Positions 1 through 5,541 of a stretch of 5,997 bases of DNA are shown here, piece after piece. The position numbers were made by a program, and so were the translations under genes. The DNA lies in contig JAKSBO010001065.1 in NCBI GenBank assembly GCA_022361095.1, forward strand, positions 1 through 5,997, written 5' to 3'. The stretch is from Desulfobacterales bacterium. GTDB taxonomy: Bacteria; Desulfobacterota; Desulfobacteria; Desulfobacterales; Desulfobacteraceae. The first letter of the stretch is position 1. Each line of letters opens with the position of its first letter. The notes beneath the pieces were generated by a model that did not search any database, was not told the DNA's origin, and saw only the letters and a list, made by a program, of their open reading frames with translations.

Positions 1-543
1 GGTTGCCGTAGCTATGAGCATATTTGAATCGGAATGGGATAAAAGAAGGCTGCCCTTTGCAAGCATTGGGGATAAAAGGGATTTAAGCTCATCCGCACTT
101 GCGTAAGTCAGGGGGATAATGCGGGTAACCAACCTGTCGGAGGTACGCTCTTCAAACTTTGCCATACGGGTGTCCACATTGTCCCCCCTGGCATCTGCAG
201 CAGAAATGATCTTGACGACACTTCCGGTGTCAACCGTAGCAAACCCGTAAATATCCAGAACCGATTCAAATACCTTGTACGCCTCATCCACAGATATTTT
301 TTCAGGAGAGATAATGGTAACTTTTCCCTTGACCTTGGTGTCCACCACAAAATTTTTATTGGTCAATTTACTGATAAATTTAATGAATACACCAATATCG
401 ACATCATTGAAATCCATGGACACAAATTCCGAAGCATCCTGGTTTTGTGCCGCCTGCACCGGACAAAGCCCAACCAGGGCCCACACCACAAGGATCAGGC
501 AAAAGCAGTTTACATTAAATGAGTTGCGACGGTCCTGCAACAT
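1..543 (-). CDS. gspD: GspD, type II secretion outer-membrane secretin (N-terminal 181 residues, cut by window edge)
   Basis: Secretin GspD forms the multimeric outer-membrane channel of the T2SS, through which folded periplasmic proteins leave the cell. The frame stays open from ATG at 543 to the left window edge, giving 181 codons, so the C-terminal secretin domain lies outside. Residues 1-31 look like a Sec signal peptide: Arg5-Arg6, a hydrophobic run at about 14-27, and a possible cleavage after VQA (31). There is no lipobox, because the residue before Cys27 is Leu. Residues 39-118 match the N0 domain, with the patterns FNDVDIGVFIKFISKLT, NKNFVVD, VKGKVTIISPE and SVVKII. Residues from about 138 (LVTRIIPLTYASADEL) begin the N1 repeat. 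The start is set by a good AAAGGAG site 7 bases upstream. An in-frame ATG 8 codons earlier (567-565) has no such site. The gene lies 206 bases behind gspM, unlike the tight spacing elsewhere. Assignment is firm; only the N-terminus is seen. Confidence 0.95.
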   Translation of the reverse strand, partial: MLQDRRNSFNVNCFCLILVVWALVGLCPVQAAQNQDASEFVSMDFNDVDIGVFIKFISKLTNKNFVVDTKVKGKVTIISPEKISVDEAYKVFESVLDIYGFATVDTGSVVKIISAADARGDNVDTRMAKFEERTSDRLVTRIIPLTYASADELKSLLSPMLAKGSLLLSHSDSNMLIATAT

Positions 544-550
544 ATTTGGT

Positions 551-557
551 CTCCTTT
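551..557 (-). promoter_or_regulatory. Ribosome binding site of gspD
   Basis: On the minus strand the sequence AAAGGAG is followed by ACCAAAT and then ATG at 543. This is a strong Shine-Dalgarno match at 7-base spacing, and it favours this start over the in-frame ATG at 567-565, which has no purine-rich site upstream. A good independent site also fits translation of gspD without coupling to gspM. Confidence 0.8.
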
Positions 558-591
558 GGTTGGTCATGGGCACGTTTGTTCATTTTCACAT

Positions 592-666
592 GAAAGTTCA
601 AATCTGCTGCTGAATTACTTTCATTATTTTTTATAAGAAAGTCCGGGTGCGTTGCTCAGATCTTTC
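592..666. repeat. Repeated GAAAGT / ACTTTC elements upstream of gspD, possible regulatory region
   Basis: On the plus strand the hexamer GAAAGT occurs at 592-597, its reverse complement ACTTTC at 617-622, GAAAGT again at 637-642, and a related TCTTTC at 661-666. The starts are 25, 20 and 24 bases apart with alternating orientation. The middle pair forms a near-perfect inverted repeat (617-642): arms ACTTTC and GAAAGT, inner arms TTAT and ATAA, a single bulged A623 and a T5 loop. The first two copies extend to a 7-base inverted pair (TGAAAGT 591-597, ACTTTCA 617-623). The position in front of gspD and the AT-rich core (TTATAAAAAATAAT on the minus strand) could fit a promoter or operator. No good -35/-10 pair was found (a TATAAA has only a weak TGAGCA 17 bases upstream), so the function is inference. 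Confidence 0.3.
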
Positions 667-677
667 AAACTTGGTTG

Positions 678-715
678 CGGGCTGTGCCTGGCAACTGATA
701 TGTCAGGTCAGCCCG
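678..715 (-). other. Stem-loop between gspM and gspD
   Basis: The arms CGGGCTG (678-684) and CAGCCCG (709-715) are exact reverse complements. Inside them CCTG (687-690) and CAGG (704-707) also pair, giving a 7 + 4 base-pair stem with a small internal loop and a 13-base apical loop. No T-run follows on the minus strand, so a classical intrinsic terminator is unlikely. It could be an mRNA processing or stabilising structure at the 3' end of the gspG-gspM segment, or a leaky attenuator ahead of gspD. These roles are inferred only from position. Confidence 0.4.
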
Positions 716-724
716 TGGCTGTTA

Positions 725-739
725 TTGCCGACAAGGCAA
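725..739 (-). other. Short stem-loop just behind gspM
   Basis: TTGCC (725-729) and GGCAA (735-739) are exact reverse complements around a 5-base loop. The element lies 10 bases past the gspM stop and next to the larger stem-loop at 678-715. The 5 base-pair stem is weak alone and could be chance; the tandem arrangement is the reason to list it. No T-run follows. Confidence 0.25.
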
Positions 740-749
740 ACAACACGCC

Positions 750-1298
750 TCAAGATCTATTTCCCTTTTTCTCCTTTAACGCCAGGGTCTGGGTTTCAAT
801 CACAGCATCCAGGAACTGCCCCTTGTCACCGGACTTTGTCAGGGAGAGTGACGTGACGGATACGCCCTGGGGGGATGTTTCAATTCGGACAAGAAAATCC
901 ACCAGACCTTTTAAATAAACCTGCTGGAGCTTCACCGTTACCCGGGAACGTATATAATCACTGTTTTCCATTTCCTGGGAAAACGGTTTCATATAAGCAA
1001 CATTTTTTTTCACAACACTTTTGGATGACAAAGACTCCAGAAAAGAAAACAACGTAAACCTAGGCCCCCTTCTTTCAATGGCCTCTTTTTCCTGATCAAA
1101 ACTTCTGGCGTGTTGCTGATATATCCTCTCAAGGGCCTGCATCCGTTCAAGGTCCCGGGCTTTTGAAACCACCTTTTTTTCAAGCATTGTCCGTTTGTCC
1201 ACGGCCGGAAGGTAAACAAACCAAACAAGACCGAACAGCACGAGAAATACAGTGCCGGCAATTATAAATTTTTTATCCCGCTGTGACAGTTCAAACAT
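750..1298 (-). CDS. gspM: GspM, type II secretion inner-membrane platform protein
   Basis: GspM is a small bitopic inner-membrane protein that pairs with GspL and stabilises it in the T2SS assembly platform. The 182-residue product is a usual length for the family. It opens with the typical short cytoplasmic tail LSQRDKKF (4-11), a single membrane helix at about 11-30, and a Pro right after it (YLPAVDKR), as is common in GspM. Residues about 38-75 are rich in charged heptads (KKVVSKARDLERMQALERIY) and look like a coiled coil. Residues about 93-175 (ending SVTSLSLTK and AVIETQTLAL) suit the ferredoxin-like periplasmic domain. The start lies 2 bases behind the gspL stop (TGA 1303-1301), with only a weak GAG purine patch upstream, so coupling to gspL is likely. 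GspM is poorly conserved as a family; the call rests on topology, the N-terminal motif and position directly after gspL. Confidence 0.88.
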   Translation of the reverse strand: MFELSQRDKKFIIAGTVFLVLFGLVWFVYLPAVDKRTMLEKKVVSKARDLERMQALERIYQQHARSFDQEKEAIERRGPRFTLFSFLESLSSKSVVKKNVAYMKPFSQEMENSDYIRSRVTVKLQQVYLKGLVDFLVRIETSPQGVSVTSLSLTKSGDKGQFLDAVIETQTLALKEKKGNRS

Positions 1299-1300
1299 AA

Positions 1301-2761
1301 TCAGATCTCAATAATAAATTTAAAGTCCACCCGCTTGCCGCCCTTTCCTGCCACGGCACTGCCGATATTTACCTTTTTAAAGAACGGCGACTTTTCAATG
1401 AACCCCTTTACCTGATCAATGGTATTATAATTATCCGCAGACCCGGACAAAATCATCCGGGTTTCATCCAGCATCAGCCGGCTCATCTGAACATCCACAT
1501 TTTTTGGAATACAAATAGAGAGCTCAAGCAGAATTTTACCTGACTGTGCACGTTTCAGGCTCTCGGTGTCCGCATTTGCAGAACCGTCCCGGGTCAGTTC
1601 CCCGACACTTGCCTGCATCAGCAGCAACGGATCAATGTTTCCTATTTTTTTATCCGGAAATGTCTTTTTATAAATGGCAGTCATGGCCTTGTTTTTTTGA
1701 TCAATCTGTTTTTCAATCCGTGATATGTCCATGTGGATATTGACCATGAATAGAATAAAGGAGAGCAAAGCCAGGCCGCAACAACTTGCAATATATCCTG
1801 CGTAGGTCCGGAACCATGAATCAGAACCGTATTCCCCCTGGCACATGTTCATTATCCCTAAATCCGGGGAGATCACGGCAAGGCACTCGGATAGATCCAG
1901 AAAGGCCGTTTGGGGTATGGATTCCGATAACTCTTTTTGGCCGGCATCCCGGCCGGTAAAATCGGACTGGAATTTAAGAATATCTGCAAGGATCTTTTGC
2001 ATCTGCTTTTGGACGGATACATCAAAATCGCCACAAATACAGAGATCAAAGGGATCAATTATACCAAACCGCTGCCAGAACCCCAACAACATCTGCTTGA
2101 TGGCCTGCTCCGGCAGTGAAGACACGGCATTGTCGGCCAGGGTGCGAACCTGGACAACCTCACCCTGGGCCACCAGGACCATGGAAATCTGACATCCGTC
2201 CATGTCCAGGAAAACAAAATTATTCTTTCCTTTGTTCTGTTTAAGAAACCCGGCGGCCATGGCCAGGGCTCCGGGCACAATGGCCACGGGTTTAAGACCG
2301 GCAGCCGTAAGGCTTGCATGGTAAGACTTGAGCACCTCTTCCTCAATGGACCCGGAAAAGACCAAAGGAATCGACTGCTGCGAGTCCAGGTCATACCGGA
2401 AAAAATCCGTCACCACAGGGCCCAGCTCCTTTGGAAACCGTGCGCTGAGTTCCAGGGGAAGAACCTGCCGGATTTTCGCCCGGGATGTAAAGGGCAAGCT
2501 GATACTTCGAAAATAAAATTGCCCGGCCGGCAAAAGCAGCATGACCTGAACAGTGTTATCCTTTTGAATGACCGGGTCAATTGCCTGGACAACAGCAGCC
2601 ACTCCGGCATCAAACAGGGTCTGGTCTTCGCCAACGGTTTCCAGGCCGTCATAAACCACACGGGCCAGACTTTGAACAGCTTGGGACTTGCCGCCCCCAT
2701 CCGCCAGCCAGGCATCAATCCCCACGCAATTTTCACGAATGATCAAAAGGGAATCCGCCAT
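1301..2761 (-). CDS. gspL: GspL, type II secretion inner-membrane platform protein binding the GspE ATPase
   Basis: GspL links the cytoplasmic ATPase GspE to the periplasmic parts of the T2SS. Residues 1-315 form the cytoplasmic actin-like part. Matching segments are VMLLLPAGQFYFRSISLPF (73-91), SRAKIRQVLPLELSARFP (93-110), NNFVFLDMDGCQISMVLVAQ (180-199) and GIMNMCQGEY (302-311), the last like the iNLrqGeF motif before the membrane helix in GspL. One membrane segment spans about 320-342 (TYAGYIASCC onward). Residues 344-370 are a charged helix, and the end (about 410-486, with LDETRMILSGSADNY and FFKKVNIG) fits the periplasmic ferredoxin-like domain. At 486 residues it is longer than the roughly 400 usual for GspL, mostly in the cytoplasmic part. 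ATG lies 3 bases behind the gspK stop, with GAGGA 6 bases upstream set inside the end of gspK, which suggests coupling. A PilM/PilN-type pilus fusion is less likely given GspK and GspM on either side. Confidence 0.92.
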   Translation of the reverse strand: MADSLLIIRENCVGIDAWLADGGGKSQAVQSLARVVYDGLETVGEDQTLFDAGVAAVVQAIDPVIQKDNTVQVMLLLPAGQFYFRSISLPFTSRAKIRQVLPLELSARFPKELGPVVTDFFRYDLDSQQSIPLVFSGSIEEEVLKSYHASLTAAGLKPVAIVPGALAMAAGFLKQNKGKNNFVFLDMDGCQISMVLVAQGEVVQVRTLADNAVSSLPEQAIKQMLLGFWQRFGIIDPFDLCICGDFDVSVQKQMQKILADILKFQSDFTGRDAGQKELSESIPQTAFLDLSECLAVISPDLGIMNMCQGEYGSDSWFRTYAGYIASCCGLALLSFILFMVNIHMDISRIEKQIDQKNKAMTAIYKKTFPDKKIGNIDPLLLMQASVGELTRDGSANADTESLKRAQSGKILLELSICIPKNVDVQMSRLMLDETRMILSGSADNYNTIDQVKGFIEKSPFFKKVNIGSAVAGKGGKRVDFKFIIEI

Positions 2762-2764
2762 GGC

Positions 2765-3877
2765 CTATCCTCTTTCCATTTGAAGAATCCGGCAAAACCA
2801 CTTGCCTGTCAGATCCTGTTTTTCCCGTTTAATCACGGCGTGCAAGGTCACTTGAGCGCTATTTTGTTTTGCGGTACACACTGCTGTAAAAACACTGCTT
2901 GAATAGGTAATCACCGTTGTAAACGCCTTTTTTTCATCATCGCTCAGGGCGATGACATCCTCAAACCATCCGGATTCAAGGGGATGGGTATATTCCTGGC
3001 CAAGATTTGCCTTTTCGGCCCGATAATCGGCAAGATCCTGGGCATTTACATCGCGCCCTTCCGGCAGCAGTGCTGCAAGCACCGCCACAGGAGCAGTATT
3101 AATATTTACCTTGCCTGAAAATGAAAACCGGTTCTCTTTCGAATCCCGGCCGTCTAAAAGGCCGTATACGGTAAACATATCCTTTGCATTCACCTGGACA
3201 GCCTCATCCATCCCCTGACTGATATATGACGGGGATAACATTGAGTCAACCACTCCTTTCACAAGAAATAATTCGCTAATATGCTTGAGGGGACCATTGG
3301 CACAGGTATACGGCACTTCCAGGGATTCATAATAGTTTGTCTCGGCACCGGTTAAGCCTGTTATGGCATCATCATCCTTTGAATCAAGCCAATCCTTGAG
3401 CGCATTGACGATTTCAACGGCACTGCCCGCCTCTTCAGGCTTATCTTCCGGGGCTGCCAGGGTCAGAAACCGTTCAAGAACCACCATCTGGGCATCATTG
3501 GGTTCGTTGCCGGGAAATTGTGTAAGCAATGCATTTAGCTGTAATTTTCCCATTTCATCGACAATTTTTAAGGATAAATCTGTCGGGTTCAGGCCCATGG
3601 CGGTCACAGCCTCGGCGATCTTTTCCGGATCCGCCCATGTTTCCTGGATGGAATCGACTTCGTTGTCGGCTGCGTCAAGGGTCAGCAGCATCATGGCCAG
3701 ATGGATGCCGGACATGGCCTTTTCCCGGGCTGCAAACATATCATTCTCGGTAATGGTTCCTGAAGCCGCCTGTCTTGCAAGGCGCCCTGCCTCCATGGCC
3801 ACGACGCAGAGAATGGCAACCACGGCAATGGTGGCAATCAGTGCCACACCCTTTTGATTTCTGTGAATACTAGCCAT
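2765..3877 (-). CDS. gspK: GspK, minor pseudopilin at the pseudopilus tip
   Basis: GspK is the large minor pseudopilin that caps the pseudopilus together with GspI and GspJ. The leader MASIHRNQKG is cut after Gly10, leaving VALIATIAVVAILCVVAMEA as the start of the membrane helix. There is no Glu at mature position 5, a hallmark of GspK. Family motifs follow in order: VDEMGKLQLNAL (106-117), DWLDSKDDD (162-170, acidic), GAETNYYESLEVPY (177-190), NGPLKHISELFLVKG (194-208) and GKVNINTAPVAVLAALLP (255-272). The NINTAP segment belongs to the helix-hairpin-helix-like SAM insertion. The acidic DSKDDD run lies where known GspK proteins bind calcium, but binding here is inferred. At 370 residues it is somewhat longer than many homologues. 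The start overlaps the gspJ stop by 8 bases, with AAAGGCAGG upstream. The call is firm. Confidence 0.96.
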   Translation of the reverse strand: MASIHRNQKGVALIATIAVVAILCVVAMEAGRLARQAASGTITENDMFAAREKAMSGIHLAMMLLTLDAADNEVDSIQETWADPEKIAEAVTAMGLNPTDLSLKIVDEMGKLQLNALLTQFPGNEPNDAQMVVLERFLTLAAPEDKPEEAGSAVEIVNALKDWLDSKDDDAITGLTGAETNYYESLEVPYTCANGPLKHISELFLVKGVVDSMLSPSYISQGMDEAVQVNAKDMFTVYGLLDGRDSKENRFSFSGKVNINTAPVAVLAALLPEGRDVNAQDLADYRAEKANLGQEYTHPLESGWFEDVIALSDDEKKAFTTVITYSSSVFTAVCTAKQNSAQVTLHAVIKREKQDLTGKWFCRILQMERG

Positions 3878-4580
3878 CCGCCTGCCTTTCTACCGGCAAA
3901 ACCACGGCGGTTTCAAATACTTTTTCTTTGTTTTCACTCTTCAGGGTCAACCCGATATTCAATACACGAGGGATGGATGCCCCGTCACTGTCCGTATCCG
4001 CATCCCACTCCTGGTGTTCATCCTGGGCAGCATCAACAAAATCAATGGTAAAACCGGTAATATTTTCCACAAGAACCGGATCTGAGCACGGCTCGGTCTC
4101 CCTGTCGCTGCCAATGGGCCGCTCAGCCCGGCAAAGATCAAACAAATCCCGGTTATTTTTTCGAACGTAATAGATTACCCGGACAACACCAGACGGCCTG
4201 CTGCGGCCCGTCTGAAGCCCTGAAAGGCTGGCAAATTCAAGGGTGGAAAAGGTTTGGCCTCCGACGCTGGCCTCACTGCCGGTCAGCTGGAACACATCCG
4301 TATCTTCACCATCAATGCTGTTTTGGACACTGATTATCCTGGATTCGGGCACGTAAATTTCGGTCAGATCATCCTGGATTCTTCTGAATGCATCCCGGGC
4401 CCGTTCATTATAATCAACACCGTGTGCAATGGACTGCCCTGTGGAGATAAATGCGTTGAAGGAAGAAAACAGCATGACCATGACAAACGAAAAAATAACA
4501 AGGGCCACCATCAATTCTATCAAGGTGAATCCGCCTTGTGCCCGGTTAACTTGCAGGGGCAAACCTGAATGTTTGAACAT
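3870..4580 (-). CDS. gspJ: GspJ, minor pseudopilin
   Basis: GspJ is a minor pseudopilin of the tip complex with GspI and GspK. The 17-residue leader ends in QGG, and the mature protein begins FTLIELMVALVIFSFVMVML, with Glu22 at mature position 5. The globular part carries ARDAFRRIQDDL (61-72), SGVVRVIYYVRKN (130-142) and a C-terminal IPRVLNIGLTLKSE strand region (203-216), as expected for GspJ, and the 236 residues suit the family. Two points stand out. Cys150 and Cys165 flank a 14-residue segment and could form a periplasmic disulfide. An acidic loop DADTDSDG (193-200) looks like a metal-binding loop. The start overlaps the end of gspI by 35 bases; only a G-rich patch about 10 bases upstream could serve as ribosome binding site, so re-initiation after gspI is plausible. 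A type IV pilus minor pilin such as PilW is less likely given the gene neighbours. Confidence 0.93.
   Translation of the reverse strand: MFKHSGLPLQVNRAQGGFTLIELMVALVIFSFVMVMLFSSFNAFISTGQSIAHGVDYNERARDAFRRIQDDLTEIYVPESRIISVQNSIDGEDTDVFQLTGSEASVGGQTFSTLEFASLSGLQTGRSRPSGVVRVIYYVRKNNRDLFDLCRAERPIGSDRETEPCSDPVLVENITGFTIDFVDAAQDEHQEWDADTDSDGASIPRVLNIGLTLKSENKEKVFETAVVLPVERQADG
3981..4004 (-). other. Acidic DxDxDxDG loop in GspJ
   Basis: Codons for GspJ residues 193-200 read DADTDSDG, four alternating aspartates followed by Gly. This resembles the calcium-binding DxDxDG loop of EF-hand and dockerin-like sites, but no second half of an EF-hand is apparent. Calcium binding is well known in GspG and GspK; for this GspJ segment it is inference. 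Confidence 0.45.
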
Positions 4581-4977
4581 GGTAGGATCGATCCCCCCGG
4601 GCCCGTGTTATTGTCAGATCAATTTGTTTCAATGTGCCCGCACCTTCGGACGAATCCGGCACGATGTCGGAAAGATTCGCGTTGATTTCCGTCACCTCAC
4701 ATTGCCAGGTATATCCTTTAAAGGACTCGTCAAATTCGCCTTGCAGCTCCGGATCATCTATGGAAAGCGCGATGTGTGCCAGGGCCCTGGCGGCAAGAAA
4801 CCGGGCCGTTGTCTGGAAATCATCGGTCCCGGCAAGATTGATGGTCCCTGACTGCATGCGAAACAATGCCGTCATCACCGTTGCAATAATGGTCATGGCC
4901 ACAATCACTTCGATCAGGGTAAAACCGGCCTGCTTCCGGAAACGGTCATGGTCATATGCAGTCGTCATAGGAGACAT
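4546..4977 (-). CDS. gspI: GspI, minor pseudopilin
   Basis: GspI nucleates the tip complex of the pseudopilus with GspJ and GspK. The 143-residue product is close to family length. The leader ends KQAG (18), and the mature protein starts FTLIEVIVAMTIIATVMTAL with Glu23 at mature position 5. The following helix TTARFLAARALAHIALS (56-72) and the segment YTWQCEVTEI (89-98) match the GspI pattern of an Ala-rich helix and a Tyr-x-Trp strand. The C-terminal strands LKQIDLTITRARG and YHVQTFRF close the fold. The first ATG (4977) overlaps gspH by 26 bases and has no clear ribosome binding site. A second in-frame ATG (4968-4966, Met4) would shorten the leader by three residues and is equally possible. 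The gene overlaps gspJ by 35 bases at its end. Its identity rests on motifs plus its place between gspH and gspJ. Confidence 0.93.
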   Translation of the reverse strand: MSPMTTAYDHDRFRKQAGFTLIEVIVAMTIIATVMTALFRMQSGTINLAGTDDFQTTARFLAARALAHIALSIDDPELQGEFDESFKGYTWQCEVTEINANLSDIVPDSSEGAGTLKQIDLTITRARGDRSYHVQTFRFAPAS

Positions 4978-5536
4978 ATTTATCGATCAAGTGAACTTTT
5001 TTCCGGAACATACATATTTGAATGGTCATCTCCCGGCTCTCTTCCCGAACATGAATCAGAACCCGGTCCGAATACCCTTTGCTGAAAAAACAAATCGTTT
5101 TATCATCACCGGACCGTGTGTCGTCATCCGGAAACTCCAAATTAAGCAATTGCAGATCACCGTTCAGTGATATGCCGTTATTCAGGGCATCCTGCCGGGC
5201 ATCTTCATCCATGGTGTCGTCCGCCACATACATTTTCCCGGCACCCGAATCCACATAAAGGGTAAAATTTTTGTTTTCCACCATGGCCCGAAGCTTTAAA
5301 TCCTCAAAAAAAAGCATCATGCCCGAGACGTGATCAGATGCCTTGGACGTCAAATGAATCTGCCGGAACACCGGAATCGAAAACAACAGCGCAATGGTAA
5401 AAATGCCGATGACCACCATCAGTTCAACAAAGGTGAAGCCGGAATGATTTATATGAGGACCCAAACAGGCCGTTGACCGGCTTTCATTTTTTGATTTGGG
5501 TTGGGTCCGGAAACGTGGCGGGCCAGGGCGTCCCAT
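4952..5536 (-). CDS. gspH: GspH, minor pseudopilin
   Basis: GspH is a minor pseudopilin that sits between the tip complex and the GspG shaft. The mature start is FTFVELMVVIGIFTIALLFS after Gly33, with Glu38 at mature position 5. The rest shows the GspH layout: a helix SKASDHVSGMMLFFEDLKLRAM (start at 64) followed by short beta strands, including NFTLYVDSG (90-98) and ICFFSKGYSDRVLIHV (148-163). The leader of 33 residues is long and rich in Pro and Arg; most pseudopilin leaders have about 6-20 residues. The ATG at 5536 lies 5 bases behind the gspG stop and has an AGGA site 9 bases upstream inside the gspG end, so the long leader is supported. A TTG at codon 25 (5464-5462) would give a 9-residue leader but has no ribosome binding site. 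The GspH family is divergent; position between gspG and gspI settles the name. Confidence 0.9.
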   Translation of the reverse strand: MGRPGPPRFRTQPKSKNESRSTACLGPHINHSGFTFVELMVVIGIFTIALLFSIPVFRQIHLTSKASDHVSGMMLFFEDLKLRAMVENKNFTLYVDSGAGKMYVADDTMDEDARQDALNNGISLNGDLQLLNLEFPDDDTRSGDDKTICFFSKGYSDRVLIHVREESREMTIQICMFRKKVHLIDKYVSYDDCI

Positions 5537-5541
5537 GACTG

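Larger units (their letters stand above)
544..749 (-). other. Intergenic region between gspM and gspD
   Basis: This 206-base stretch is the only sizeable non-coding segment in the window. On the minus strand, reading from gspM, it holds a small stem-loop (725-739), a larger one (678-715), then an AT-rich part with repeated GAAAGT/ACTTTC elements (592-666), and finally the gspD ribosome binding site. The minus-strand frames carry only runs of about a dozen codons with no credible start, so no gspN or gspC gene is here. I see no hairpin followed by a T-run that would be a standard intrinsic terminator. Whether gspD has its own promoter or is read from the upstream transcript cannot be decided from sequence alone. 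Confidence 0.7.

Noticed and set aside
460..468. Lipoprotein signal in GspD around Cys27
   Set aside because: The residue before the Cys is Leu, not Gly, Ala or Ser, and an ordinary signal peptidase I site follows.
671..715. Sigma-54-like promoter (GGCAC / TGGCA elements)
   Set aside because: The GG and GC doublets are not at the required 10-base spacing on either strand.
544..749. Possible tiny minus-strand gene or gspN remnant after gspM
   Set aside because: Frames run only about a dozen codons before a stop (for example VLFALSAITATG), and no similarity to GspN or GspC is visible by eye.
647..918. Two overlapping plus-strand frames reaching into the gspM-gspD gap
   Set aside because: Both run mostly antisense to gspM, lack ribosome binding sites and resemble nothing known.
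2318..2902. Plus-strand open frame of 194 codons
   Set aside because: It lies antisense to the gspL-gspK junction, has no recognisable domain or signal, and both minus-strand genes show clear family motifs over the same bases.
3363..3857. Plus-strand open frame of 164 codons
   Set aside because: It is antisense to gspK, with a Ser/Ala-rich low-complexity translation typical of a shadow frame.
4634..5170. Plus-strand open frame of 178 codons
   Set aside because: It is antisense to gspI and gspH and the translation resembles no protein family; the opposite strand codes.
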